Shown one piece after another: positions 23,216 through 35,077 of a DNA stretch of 64,000 bases (its first letter is position 1; the number at the start of each line of letters is the position of its first letter). Below the pieces are notes generated by a model that was not told the DNA's origin, made no database searches, and was given only the letters and a program-made list of their open reading frames with translations. Source of the stretch: Narthecium ossifragum (lineage: Eukaryota; Streptophyta; Magnoliopsida; Dioscoreales; Nartheciaceae); NCBI GenBank assembly GCA_963920575.1, contig OY986971.1, positions 7,628,779 to 7,692,778 on the forward strand, read 5' to 3'. The position numbers were made by a program, and so were the translations under genes.

Positions 23216-24163
23216 ATTTGGTGGGAAGTAACTGATGAATTTGGTGGAAAGTAACTAGTGATAATTTGGTGAAAAGTAACTAGAAGTGGTGGAAAGTAAC
23301 TACTGATAATTTGGTGGAAAGTAACTGATGAATAATTTGGTAGAAAGTAACTAGTTACTTTCCATTAGTTTCAAACACTAGTTCCTTCCCTCTAGTTACT
23401 TTCCGCTGGGGGGAAAGTAACTACTGATAATTTTGTGGAAAGTAACTGATGAAAATTTTTGTAGAAAGTAACTAGTTACTTTCCATTAGTTCCAATCACT
23501 AGTTATTTTCCACCTAGCTACTGACAATTGTGGAAAGTAACTGATATATAATTATGGAAAGTATTTGGTGGAAACTAACTAGTTACTTTCCATTAGTTTC
23601 AATGACTAGTTATTTAACACTAGTTCCTTCCCTCTAAAAAAAATTAACAATGACAGACATAATTTACTTGTCAAAAATTTTTTTTAAAAAAAAAAGAAAA
23701 AAAAAACGGGAGGTCCACGTAGGACATCAGATTTCAAAAAAAAATGAAAAAAAAGGTGAGATGCCGGCTAAAGAAGGTGAGATGATGGTCGCAGACATTA
23801 AATGCAATCGAGGAGAGAAATAGTGAGAGAGAGAAAGAGATGTGTTCGCATTAAATGCAATTGAGGAGAGAAGTAGTGAGAGAGAGAATGAGATGTGTAC
23901 GGGGATTGGAGTGGAGAGGAGAGAAGTAGTTAGAGGGATTCATAAATGCAATTGAGCTTGTGTATGCATGCGGGTCCATCACACATATGTGATTAAAGTC
24001 TCTTTACATGAAGCCCAAGAGTCATAGGAGGGTATTTTAGACATTAAAAAAATACAGCTAAGCATCAAGGTACTAAACACCTTAAGGAAAATGTATATGG
24101 ACCTACAACTAAATATTTTCTATCCAGAGCACTAAACACCAATTATCCCTTATTTTTTTACAC
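23216..24163. repeat. GGAAAGTAACT minisatellite and repeat terminus (left copy)
   Basis: From 23216 to about 23640 the motif (T)GG(A)AAAGTAACT and its reverse complement AGTTACTTTCC recur about twenty times, separated by TGATAATTTGG-like spacers. Purine-rich GAGAGA sequence follows (about 23810-23940). Then comes a terminus reading CTAAACACCTTAAGGAAAA...ACCAATTATCCCTT at about 24074-24152. An inverted relative of this whole unit is at 39911-40228. No coding. Confidence 0.75.
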
Positions 24164-25480
24164 TTTGATACCCCTCAGCCACTAAAATGACTCCCATACC
24201 CTTATTTTTAGCGATGGCAGCATACATGTCATGTCATGCATAATTAAAAAAATACCAGTGTTGCTTGGGATCCGCGGGGGACATTAATTACCCCACACGT
24301 GGCAAGCAACGATTAGTCAATGCGTACGGCGGTGTCAACATTAAATGCGTGAGAAGACCTATCATGTCGACGGTGTTCACATTAAATGCGTCTTTAACTA
24401 CGCGCAGAAATTCTCTCACGTCATTCACAACCGCGCATAAATAACATACTAACATCACACAAGATAAATTTACACGCGTGGTTATCACTATACTTATAAA
24501 TTCATATTATGTGAATTTTCACGCGTGGTTATCCTTATACGTCTTTAACTACGCGCATAAATTTGCCGACGTCTTTCACAAACGCGCATAGATAAAATAC
24601 TAACATCACACAAGATGAATTTACACGTGTGGTTATCACTATAAGCACGTAAAAAGTATGCTAATGTCGCACGAAAACAATACTCACGTTTTTAGAAAGT
24701 CACGGGGGACATTAATTACTCCACACATGGAAATCACTGATTAGCCAACTGGTACGACGATGTCAGCCGACATCCATTCGAAACGAAAAGTCGGATAAAT
24801 ACGCATAAAACACAATTCGCATGCGGCTTTTCAAATCCGCATACTCACCATTTCAATCTTCACCAAAAAATCGATTGAGAGATCACCTTCTCGTTTGCCT
24901 TGGCATAGAGAAAAGGGGTTTCTCATACCCTAGAGTGTTATCCGAGTTCCTCCCCTTTCATTTCCATCGATAGAGAAAAAATCCACGAAAGCAAAGGGGA
25001 AAGGAAGACAAGCGGTTCAAAGCGGAGGAGAAAAGTGGCGGCGGTGGATTCTAGCGCTAGATCTTCGGATATAGATTCCATTATGCCTTGGTTCATCCCT
25101 CTGGCTAATCGGTGCTTACCACGTGTGTGGTAATTAATGTCCCCCATGATTTTCGAGAAACATGAGTATTGTTTTCATGCGACATTAGCATACTTTCTAC
25201 GTCCGCATAGTGATAACCACGCGTGTAAATTCAACTTGTGTGATGTGAGTACTTTATTTATGCTCTTAGTTAAAGACGTATTTAATGCGAGCACCGTTGG
25301 CATGGCAGGTCTTCTCACACATTTAATGTTGACACCGTCGTACGCCGTAGTTAATCATTGCCATGTGTGTGGTAATTAATGTCCCCATGTGGCATGGCAT
25401 GATATGTATGTTGCCATCACCAAAAGTGAGGATAGCATGTTCAATGCATGAGGGGTATCAAATTAAAAAAAAAACAGTGA
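24164..25480. mobile_element. Foldback-type element with long nested inverted repeats
   Basis: The left arm contains TTTGATACCCCTCA (about 24167), GGGGACATTAATTACC and ATTAAATGCGTGAGAAGACC. The right arm, at about 25120-25480, contains the same strings as reverse complements in reverse order. Repeats of ACGCGTGGTTATC and TCTTTAACTACGCGCA occur within the left arm. The loop at about 24830-25080 is less repetitive and contains a short ORF-like stretch without a domain. I see no transposase. A MULE- or foldback-derived non-autonomous element is the likely class. Confidence 0.65.
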
Positions 25481-25650
25481 ATAGGGATTGAAACGCTAAA
25501 AGTGATATATGGGGTATCATTTGACAAAAAACATCGATAGATGTTGGATTAAAAGTACAAAAAAAACTTATACCGTAGAAGGACTCTCCAACATAAGAAT
25601 AAGAGGTTATTATTCAATGTTATGCAACGGTGGGGACCACCTGTCCTACG

Positions 25651-25693
25651 AATGATTCGGGTCCTCCACCCTTTTTGGAGGACCCGAATCATT
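25651..25693. repeat. Perfect 18-bp hairpin
   Basis: AATGATTCGGGTCCTCCA at 25651-25668 and its exact reverse complement at 25676-25693, separated by the 7-nt loop CCCTTTT. The flanks are unrelated, single-copy-looking DNA. Confidence 0.85.
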
Positions 25694-26235
25694 ATTCTTA
25701 GCAAAATTGTTTTTGATAAAGTGGTACTCCATATCATACCTCATCATGATCCTGATCCTCCTCAAGTTTGTTTGAAAATCGTCAAAATATTAAAATGCTA
25801 TAAACACAAAAGAGGAATGAATTATGGGTCGTCAGATGATTAAACTTTGTCCAACGGCTCAGATTGAAAGTTTAACACTTTAGGGGTTTTTTGTTGCACC
25901 CTCATAACTGTTTTGATTCTCTTTGTTGAACTCCAACGAGGTGTCGATGGAACCCGACATGGAATCAACGGCTTTATTGAGGTGCGATTCACTTGGCTGT
26001 GAGAGTTCCAGTAGTGGTAGGGAAATTTATTATGACAATATTAATTTTAGCTTAGAAAGTAATTGAAGAATATAAGGTTTGAAGCTTTTCTTCTATTATC
26101 AATTTCAAGTAACAATTTGGATACTATAAGATCAAGTGAAAGTATCCATAGTTCATTGTAAGTGTGATTTGTCACCTCTAGGAAACAAAAAACAGCATTC
26201 AAAATGAAACCGACTAAAGATTCTTGATGTTGCAT
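25694..26235. other. No gene recognised
   Basis: AT-rich DNA between the hairpin and the copia LTR. The string GCATTCAAAATGAAACC occurs twice, at about 26193 and 26233, the second at the LTR edge, which may be a remnant of the insertion event. Confidence 0.4.
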
Positions 26236-26793
26236 TCAAAATGAAACCCAATACAAAATTCACCAACAATCGAGAAGAAAACAAACAACCACATCAATAA
26301 ACCCAAACAGTAATCAAAGAATAGATTGAGAGAAAATAGAGAACACACCAAAGAATACGATGATTTACGTAGTTCGGCAATAGCCTACATCCACGGACGG
26401 CGCGGGCGATCAATCCACTATCAAGAGGAAGGAGGGTTACAAATACAAAGCTTCTCTCCCAAATCCCTAATCTCTCCTATCCCAAAGATTTAGGGTTACA
26501 AATCACCTCTCTCTCTAGAGGTCCAAAGGAGGAAGAAGAAGACCTAAAAAAGATCTCCAAAACCCCTATTTATAGGTCCCAAACAATTAAGGATCGAATT
26601 AGATCCAAACCTTTCAATTTTTCCGTCTATAGTATTTTGAATCGATTCACTGTCCAAAATGGAAAACAAACATTTGGAAACAGGGTTTGGATCGATCCAA
26701 AGTAGGGTTGGATCGATCCACTGTGCAAAGTTGAAAACACGTCTCTGGAAAAAACTTTCGGATCGATCCAAACTGGAAAAAAGAACCAATATC
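26236..26793 (-). mobile_element. 3' LTR of a copia element (reverse)
   Basis: A minus-strand TATA box (CTATAAATAG) lies at 26566-26575. Upstream of it on that strand (26638-26780) is a row of GATCGATC palindromes. The right end, GAACCAATATCA, is followed by the polypurine tract and then by copia RNase H sequence. The left edge is approximate. A partial partner LTR is at 36585-36811. Confidence 0.75.
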
Positions 26794-26812
26794 AACTAAT
26801 CCCCACCTTAAA
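26794..26812 (-). promoter_or_regulatory. Copia polypurine tract
   Basis: The minus strand reads AAGGTGGGGATTAGT, directly between the end of pol and the 3' LTR, as expected for a copia element. Confidence 0.65.
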
Positions 26813-27366
26813 GAGATTTCCAAGCATCAAACATGTAGCTCTTCATCAACAAAGCTTCAGAGTATATAAGTGCCAGTCGCCTACAAATTTCATCCGAAGA
26901 TGCCAAACTTAAAGGTAATCTAACATACAAAATTTTGGCCAATTCCAAACAATGTTGGAACTTGACCCCAGTAATAACTTTGGTTAACATATATGTAGGA
27001 TTATCTGTAGTCCCAATTTTTTGAAAAAGAATATCTCCTTCATCCACGAACAAAATGAAATCGGACTTTCATGTGCTTTGTTTTTTAATGATAAACTTGG
27101 TTCTTTGCTAAATGTATTACACTTTGACTGTTACAGTAGACAATAACATGCTGCTGGGAAATTCCTAAGTCCTCAATCAGTCCATGTAACCAAATAGCCT
27201 CTGTGACTGCCATGTACTCTGCCTCTGTAGTAGACAAAGTAACTGTAGACTACAATGTCGACCTCCAACTCACTGGCCCTCTTGCAAGAGTAAAAATATA
27301 CCATGTAGTTGACCTTCGCTTAACAAAATTACCAGCATAATTTGAATCCACATATCCAACTATATG
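26813..27366 (-). pseudogene. Copia RNase H and pol C-terminus
   Basis: On the minus strand, entering from 27366, the frame reads GYVDSNYAGN, KRRSTTWYIFTLARGPVSW, LSTTEAEYMAV, IVYCNSQSVIHLAKNQVYH, KTKHMKVRFHFVRG, then DNPTYMLTKV. This is the complete tail of a copia RNase H domain, broken by several stops and a frameshift. The upstream part of the same protein is displaced by solo LTR B and continues at 31335-31451. Confidence 0.9.
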
Positions 27367-27754
27367 ATAATTGACGCGCCTTGAAATGTGTCGTTAAGTA
27401 TATCAAAGGCGGACAAAATAAATTACCGAACTATTAATTACCTACAACGTAGTTAATGAGAGTACGGATCGAATCCTCAAGGAATTAGATGATCGAATTA
27501 GTAAATGTGATATAATCTTTACAATAGTTGGAAGCAATTGGATTGATTAATTGAGTTTTCTAACTAAAGTATTCTAAAAGGAATTAATGTGGAGATTTAT
27601 CGAGATAGAAATCCTAAGAAATTCCAATCCGAATTAAGGTCTAAGTATTTTCTCTATAAATCAAGATAAATGACACTCAAGGAGATGGTCTAAATTGGAG
27701 ATTGACGAGCGTAGAATTAGTATCGCTCACCGCTAATGAGATATTGGGTTAGGA

Positions 27755-30068
27755 TGTCGCGCCCCGACCCGCGAAATCCCAACCGGGCCGGGCGACGCGA
27801 ACCGGAACCTAACCAACGCGGAAAAAGAACGACGAGGGTTCCCTCTAACCTATTGGTCTCCCTAGCAATTTACCAAAACACCCTCAATTAAAACAATATT
27901 AATTAGCAAAACCTCGAACCTCAGATTAAAAACTCAAGTGTTAATATACATATCCTCGGAGAGGGGAAGATTCAAAGTAGAACATCACTCCCGTAGGAGA
28001 CTAACTAACATAGGATAAAAGCTGTAAATATCGCCACCTCTCGAAAGCCACCAGGCGCCGCTGCACCGCGACCAACTGCCCGGTAGGGGCCACAGAGGAA
28101 GAACTGACGCCTGCACCTGCAAAACGCAGCCCGGGTAGGAGTGAACACTAAGCTCAGTAGGGATCTACACTACGACACACAGAAGGAAGAGGGAAACGCA
28201 ACATTGTCGCCCTTAAGTAGGACCTAGGTGCATACAGGGGTCCCATAATCCCACCGCGTGTCCCTGAGGCCCAGGGACGGCACTCAGTAACAGGAACAAA
28301 CTGGCGACACTACATGTCAGCACAGTGGGACACCGGCTACACCTCAGCATCCGACTCAAGGCCGACACGACCTCTAATATCATCAAGCAACCAGTGTACC
28401 AGTCATCTAAGCCTATCATCGAATTGACTGGACACTACAATTCAAACCGGGTCCAAACAACCCAACCCCGGTCCTAGGGCTAAGTCCGAGCTTCCAGCCT
28501 CAGGACGGCGACCTAAAGATCACCCACGCCCTAACCAATGCAACTAATGCATAAAACAACAATGCATGCTATGACATACACAGATAAGAAGCAAAGCATG
28601 CAACAGTATGTCAAGCATCATATAAGTCTACTGGATCGCTGCAGCAATACTACCAACCGCTGCCAGCCGATCCGCAGCGAGTCCCAAGATTACGACGGTA
28701 CCACGACCATCAACCGCGGACTCCTGCAACGGGAAGCAACCCCGAAAACGATGATGAACAGTAAACAATATAATATTATATTACGAAATATAATATTATA
28801 TTCAAACACCCAAAACCTCTACTTAGGAGCTAATTGATCCCGTCGATCCGACGTCCAAACAACATCGGATTCAAGATCCAACTTAGTAACCAGTAGGTGT
28901 ATATACCAGGATCAACATATCCAAAATTCATAATCATCCAACGGTTGGATTAATGGGAAAACGCTAATCAAAAATCGCTAATCAACTATCTTAACAATTA
29001 ATTGCTGCAACGCAGCCCTCCAGTAAACAATTCATACGAAATTGAAGGAAACTCCAAAAATTATGAAACAAGATGGAATGGAAAGTTAACAAATAGATCT
29101 ACAACTCTTATGTTTATGAAAAGCCAAGATCATGTACTCGCCGGCCGAAAAACTCGGCGCAAGCCGGCTGTTTCTCCAGAACAGCAGAAAACCAGAAATC
29201 CGAGACTAGTCATCCATAAAACCTACTCAAATCTCAACTGATTAACTTGAAACTTAAATCAGTTATTCTAAAAGGCATAAGGAATCCAACAAAGCAAGGA
29301 TCAACAAGATCCAACGGCTAGATCTCAAGAAAATACGAAATAAACATCAGTAGGTATAACCCCACCTAGCTGCGCTTTCCTCGGCTTATTCCCCGCGATT
29401 TGATCACTAACAAGCCTCTAAACCACTTCAGGGATCTTCCTCTCGTTGTCACGAATCCAACGAGCCTTAAAACGCCGAAAAAGATGGTCGGAGGAGGGAG
29501 AACGGAGGAGGGGAAGGTGGCTGCCGGAAAAACAGGGGAAGAGCAGAGCTTCGGGGGAGAAGAGAAGAGAAAAAGAAGAAAAGAGGAGAAGGAGGAAGAG
29601 AGGGGAAGAAAAGGAGGGAAAAGGGGAGGGGACAGCCGGGAAAGAGGGGGAAAAGTGAAGGGAGGGGAGGGAAAGTCCTCCCCCCCTCTGACAGAGGAGA
29701 GCGACGGCCAGCGGTGGCCGTCCTCGCGAAGCAGAAAAGCCACCGACGCGATTCCGATCGGTGGCTCCAAGGAGCGATCGATCATTCTCGCCGCGGATCA
29801 AAACAAACCGACTCGCTCACCAGTCCGATTGATTGTCCCAAGGAGCGATCGATCGCTCAAGGGTCGTCAGCTGCGCAAAGGCAAGCTTTCGCGCGCCCGA
29901 GCTGGGATCTTCCGATCCCGGGTCTACCTAGCCAGTCTAAACAAGCATTAACACAAATAAGGCCGGTGTGTGCACAAGGGGGTGTGAAACAAACCAACAA
30001 TGCGCAATTTACCAAATTGCCCTTGCGGTCTACAACGAGCCACAGGGATAGAGGGGCAGGTCCTCACA
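27755..30068 (-). mobile_element. Solo LTR A (reverse) nested in LTR B
   Basis: Plus strand TGTCGCGCCCCGACCC...AGGTCCTCACA, 2314 bp, with perfect target duplication TAGGA (27750-27754 and 30069-30073). It contains the family block GCAGCCCGGGTAGGAGTGA at about 28127. A long purine-rich tract at 29485-29690 generates overlapping long ORFs in several frames, none with a domain. GAGCGATCGATC palindromes sit at 29777-29860, near the LTR start. Confidence 0.95.
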
Positions 30069-30852
30069 TAGGATCTTCTCATCGGCGAATTACAAGGTTA
30101 AGGTCCATGATCGAGGCTTTAATTCGATCATAGCTCAACAATCGCCGGGTTAAGGTCATATTGTTGGCAATTAATCAAGGCTTTGTATGAATAACGTGTT
30201 GGGTTGAGATGGGTTTAATATCTCACTCCAACCTACCATCGAAGACATGAATGGTACATAGGATAGTCATGGCTTGGGATGGTTCTAGTACCTCAAGATC
30301 CTATCCTAAGATCAAGGATTCATCCCCTAGAGTTAGCCATGGTTCTAGCATAGCCTCTTCTTTGAGGAATTGAATCAAACATCTAGCAAGCATCTAATAT
30401 TCCTACAATCACTTGCAAGAGAAAGCATTCCAAACATTCAACAATGGATTTCATTAAAGAAACAAAGGATTACATGTAAATTCATACAAAACCATCTCAG
30501 AAGAGTCATTACATCAAGAAACAAAAGAGAAATCTAAGAAACAAACCCTAAGACATCAAGGAATTTTCAAGGAGAAGGAGTTTAGCTACTCATCTTAGGT
30601 GGAAGATCCATGGAAGAGGAGGCTTGACCCATCTTCTCCATCAAAATCCACCCTTGGAGCCCTAAATCCTTAAGGATTAGAGGAGAAATCCCCAAGAGCT
30701 AAAGGAGGGGAGAAGGTTGAAGAAAGGCCGGAGAAAGGAGGGAAAAAGATGGAAAAAGATCCCAAAAAATAAAAACCAAAACCCCTATTTATAGGCCTTA
30801 AATCGTGGACCATCAAATTAGATCTGAACCGTCCATTTTTACCTGTCAGCCG

Positions 30853-31165
30853 GTCTTGGATCAATCCAAAATAGGCTTGGATTGATCCAAGATGTAAATA
30901 ATTGAGTTTCTAACGGCTTGGATTGATCAACTGTGAGTTTGTATCGATCCAATGTATAACAGAGAGTCATGGCTCCCTGGAAGGAGTTTTGGATCGATCC
31001 AGAATAGGTATGGATCGATCCATAATTTTGGGATTGATCCAAATATTATGGATCGATCCGAACTGGGTCTGGATCAATCCAGACTGGGTCTGGTTTAAGT
31101 ATGGATCAATCCAGACTGGGTCTGGTCTGGATTCAATTCAAACTGGGTCTGGATCAATTCGAATA
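30853..31165. repeat. GGATCGATCC palindrome array in LTR B U3
   Basis: At least ten copies of (T)TGGAT(C/T)(G/A)ATCCA, roughly every 20-40 bp, ending about 60 bp upstream of the minus-strand TATA box. Most variants differ only at the central CG, as CA or TG. Confidence 0.85.
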
Positions 31166-31334
31166 TGGCAAATTTTGTGCAATTTATGTCTTTTAAGCCC
31201 GGAATCGATGCAACTCTCTTTGGAAACTCTTGTACCTGAAATAACATGAAAAGATATTAGAAATGCATTGCTTGAGAGCTAACAAAGCCAAGTTAAATGG
31301 GTGAATTATGTATATTTTGCAACTTATCAATAAT

Positions 31335-31451
31335 CCAGCTAATCATCACATTCAAACATCAAAATCAACATCCACAGTACCTGAGATATACCTTAAGACC
31401 CATTTCACAGCATGCCAATGTTTTTTGCCTGGATCATGGATCTACCTGCTT
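31335..31451 (-). pseudogene. Copia pol fragment between two nested LTRs
   Basis: On the minus strand it continues the reverse transcriptase/RNase H linker: IHDPGKKHWHAVKWVLRYI. This is the usual copia SRYMxxPGKxHWxAVKxxLRYL segment. It is the 117-bp remnant between the LTR A insertion (target TGCTT) and the LTR B insertion (target ATAAT). Confidence 0.9.
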
Positions 31452-34057
31452 TATCACACCCCGACCCAGAAAACCCATCCAGGACGAGGCGCGAGGGTTC
31501 CTATCACTATTCGTCTTCAATTGGCGCGATACAAAGCGGAATTATAGAAAAACTTAAACAATTTATATTCCAGAGGGGAAACAGAAATTCAATTCATATA
31601 TTCATCAAGTTTTACTGATACAAGATTTGATACAAAATCATCAAAGAAAAGATATTATACAATAATCCCAAAATTCCTCGAAGGATGTTCACAACATATA
31701 AATTATTTAAAAGTACAACAGATAATCCTCCAGCAACCTCAAACACCTCTGGATGTAGTCGCGCCACCAAAAGTTGATCCCGCCGGCTCTACTGAAGAAG
31801 AACTGGCGCCTGCACCTGCAAACGCAGCCCGGGTAGGAGTGAGCAATAAGCTCAGTAGGGTTCTACTCTACGGCACACTGAAAGGAGGAAAACAACAACA
31901 GTATTGTCTCCCCGCTCAAGTCTAACGGATGCCACGGGTCCCATAACCCATCGATGTCCCAAGGGCTCCTGTCATGAACCTATCTCTTGAACATGTTACC
32001 AAGATCACCCTAAGCACTAACAGGGGAACAGTACCATGCAGGATCACCCTTACCCAGCAGGGATACCACTGCCTGGGGACCACATCGGGAACACATCGAT
32101 TGCATCCTTAGCACTTGGCCTTGGGAGACTAACACGACCTCTAAACCTCAAACACTGATCAGAGTCAACTAGCGTGCATCCTCAATAACATGAGATTCTG
32201 ATCAAACAATCACACCCTAAACCTGACTACTCAGCCACGGTCCTAAGGCTAGATCCGAGCTACCCGAGAGCCTCGGATCGGCGATCAAACGATCGCCCGC
32301 CTAACCTAAAATGCCTCTAATGCAATCAAGATGCATGCAATCCTCAGGCACAGATAACAATATATAAGCATGCAACAAGATGTCATTAATCATACAGTGC
32401 TAGGCATAGCTTACAGCTAGCCAAAGGGTAAGCATAGCAAAGGCCTCAAGTACACATAATCTATGTTAACCAAACAAAGATTAGAACAAAGCTATGAATA
32501 CAGATATACAATAGTCTTCAGTGCTCTCTTGCACCTGACAGACTAAGGTTCCACAGTTACCCCGCAGGTAACTGGCCACAGTTATACAATAGCCCTCGAC
32601 ACTCGCCGGCAACAGGCTAAGGTTCCACAATTTCACATTAACTAGCACTCATAGCTAGCTAATGGCTAGGCAATCAACTAAGCATTTAACTATAATCCAA
32701 CATGTATTAAATGCAATCAAAACCATAGATTTGCTCAAAAAGGAAAATACTCGAATCGATCCTCAAACTCGATAGAAATCCTTTGAAAGCTCTACAAAAT
32801 CCACTTGTAAACTTCCCAACATGTTTAAAAATCAATTACAATTGAAAGCCATCCAAGAAAACCCAGAAAACCATGTTCAAGGGCCCACGGTCGATGCGAC
32901 GGTCGATCCGACGGTCGACCGTGAGGCCACGGTCAATGTCACGGTCGACCGTGAGGCCAAAACGAGGAAAACCACATGGGTGACGGTCGATCGGTACATC
33001 GACCGTGGGAAGCCCAAAACGAGACAGAGCCTCACGGACGATGCGACGGTCGACCGTGAGGCGGAGTGAAAAAGGGAGGAAGCCCACGGTCGATCGACGC
33101 ATCGACCGTGGGAGATCAAAATCCCGACAGAGCCTGACGGACGATGCGACGGTCGATCCGATGGTCGACCGTCAGGCCCCGAAAGAGCGTATCAACGCTT
33201 GACGGTCGATCCACCGATCGACCGTCAGGTCTTAGGCACAGTTCATCAGAACAGTGCCGGAAATCGAATTTCTTGGATTTCAAGGATCAATTCAAGTTGG
33301 AAGTTGATGAAACTTTACAAATATGTGTAATTTACGATGAGGAATCCAATGGTGCAAAGAAATCATATTTTTGACGGTTAAATCACCAATTTAGGTTAAA
33401 ATGGCCGTAAACCGATAAACGACTATAATACGAGATTCAACCGATAAAATACGGAAATCGCGAAGTAGGAATACTTGAAATCATTCACAGCATACATGCT
33501 ACAAGTTACACAACATTCTAAGAAGTACTCCTACAGTGAAAATACTATAAACCTATACTAGGAGAACCCGATCCTAAGATCGAGGTAGAAACACCTACTT
33601 GAACATGCAGGGCAGCTCCTCCACGCATCCCCCAACTCCGATCGCCGGAAACCGCTCCTCGAAATCCACACTCCGATGCCCTAGCACCCAGCCGCAGGAG
33701 AGAGAGAAGAAAGAGAACGACAGGAGAAGGAAAAGAAGGAAAGAAAGAGAAAGAAGGAGCTTAAATAGAAAGCTGGAATCGATCACAGCCGTCCGATTCG
33801 ATCTCTCCCGATTGAGCTCCGATCTTCCGATCGGAAGCGCCCTAAAGGTTCTAATCAAACACATACATCAATCAAAGGCCATGTGTGCAACGCGGGTGTG
33901 AAACTAACCACCAGGGAGCATATTTACCAAAATGCCACTGGGGTCAAAAACAGCGATGCGATCAACCGATCACATCCCAAGGCCAACCGAGCCAAAGCAC
34001 AAACCCAAACCCTCGACCTAACGCGGTCGGACCGGGTTGGAGGTACGAGTCCTCACA
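31452..34057 (-). mobile_element. Solo LTR A (reverse) nested in copia reverse transcriptase
   Basis: 2606 bp. The plus strand begins TATCACACCCCGACCC (first G of the usual TGTCAC changed to A) and ends GAGTCCTCACA. Target duplication TGCTT is perfect (31447-31451 and 34058-34062). The family block CGCAGCCCGGGTAGGAGTGA is at about 31823. A TATTTAA promoter-like element lies at 33760-33766 on the minus strand, and a CGGTCGATCGACCG array at 32881-33229, downstream of it in the transcribed direction. Confidence 0.95.
32881..33229. repeat. ACGGTCGA(C/T) palindrome array in LTR A
   Basis: A dozen or more copies of ACGGTCGA(C/T)CG(T/A) and GATCGACCGT, interspersed with GTGAGGC and GACAGAGCCT(C/G)ACGGACGATG words. 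All frames translate to TVDR/IDRG repeats, so the several ORFs here are artefacts of the array. A closely matching array is at 63682-63976 in the forward LTR A. Confidence 0.85.
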
Positions 34058-34062
34058 TGCTT

Positions 34063-35077
34063 ACCATACTAACTTCCTGTGAAATAGCGGGCCTTATACA
34101 CACCATAGCATACATTAAGCTTCCAACAACATTAGCATATGGAACTCGAGCCATATATTCACGCTCCCGATCCGTTTGTGGAGACAACAAAGCACTAAGT
34201 TTGAAGTGAGGGGCCAAAGGAGTACTCACAGGTTTAGCTTTTTCATCAATACCAAAGTGATGCAAACTTTTCTTCAAATATTGCTTATGTGACAAACAAA
34301 TTGTGCCCTTTACTCTATCTCACTCGATCTCCATGCCCAAAATTTTCTTGGCTTCTCCAAAATCCTTCATCTCAAATTCATTCTTCAACTGAGCCTTTGG
34401 CTTCTCAATCTCCACCTTGCTCTTAGATGCAATGAGCATGTCATCAACATATAAGAGCAAATATATGAAGGATCCATCTCGTAACTCTCTAAAATAGACA
34501 CAATGATCAAAATTGCTTCTTGTGTACTTGAGCCCTTTCATGAATTGGTCAAATCTTTTGTTCCACTGCCTTGGGAGATTGTTTCAAGCCATACAGAGAC
34601 TTCTGCAATTTGCAAACCCAATTCTCTTTTCCAACAATTTTGAACCCATCTGGTTGAGACATGTACAGATCTTTCTCTAAATCACCATGCAATAAAGCAA
34701 TTTTGACATCAAGTTGTATTAATTCAATATCAAACTGAGCAACCAAGGCTAACAAAATACGAATAGAACAATGCTTGACAACTGGAGAAAATACCTCATT
34801 GTAGTATATTCTTTCCTTCTGAATGTAGCCTTTAGCTACAAGCCTAGTCTTGTATCTCAGATTGGCTTTTGCCAAGCGATCCTCCTTCTTAGTGTAAACC
34901 CACTTGCAACCAATGACTTTCTTTCCCAAAGGAAGTTGTACCAACTCCCATATCAAATTCTTAGAGAGAGATTGCATCTCTTCATCCATAGCCTTCTTCC
35001 ATTCTACTTTCTCAGAACTCTTTATTGCTTTTTTGTAACTAGATAGAATATCATCTTCAATAACTGGAAGTACATAT
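34063..35077 (-). pseudogene. Copia reverse transcriptase
   Basis: Minus strand, in order from the right: a linker (YVLPVIEDD), then 34989-34549 with MDEEMQSL, VIGCKWVYTKK, RLVAKGYIQKE and QLDVKIALLHGDLEKDLYM. Next comes 34541-34320 with the catalytic LLYVDDMLIASKS motif and EFEMKDFGEAKKILGM. Then comes 34295-34069 with PLAPHFKLS and YANVVGSLMYAM. The order and motifs are those of a Tnt1/SIRE-type copia polymerase. Frame changes near 34545 and 34305 and the nested LTRs make it non-functional. Confidence 0.95.

Larger units (their letters stand above)
27372..31329 (-). mobile_element. Solo LTR B (Tat/Athila-like, reverse) with LTR A nested in it
   Basis: The plus strand begins TGACGCGCCTTG and ends CAACTTATCA. 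The target duplication ATAAT is perfect (27367-27371 and 31330-31334). The insertion splits copia RNase H. Without the nested LTR A (27755-30068) it is about 1.64 kb. A minus-strand TATA box, CCTATAAATAG, is at 30785-30795. Upstream of it (30853-31165) lies an array of GGATCGATCC-type palindromes. A truncated LTR of the same family forms the 3' LTR at 55826-56699. Confidence 0.9.

Noticed and set aside
23216..23640. CRISPR-like array
   Set aside because: The GGAAAGTAACT repeats are in both orientations with unequal, non-unique spacers in a plant genome; this is a minisatellite.
29366..29951. Overlapping ORFs of 127-183 codons on both strands
   Set aside because: They lie in the purine-rich tract of solo LTR A; composition is almost only Arg/Glu/Gly/Lys or Ser/Pro/Phe/Leu, as expected for GA/CT-rich DNA.
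32821..33202. TVDR/IDRG repeat proteins
   Set aside because: They are produced by the ACGGTCGA palindrome array in every frame; not a real repeat protein.
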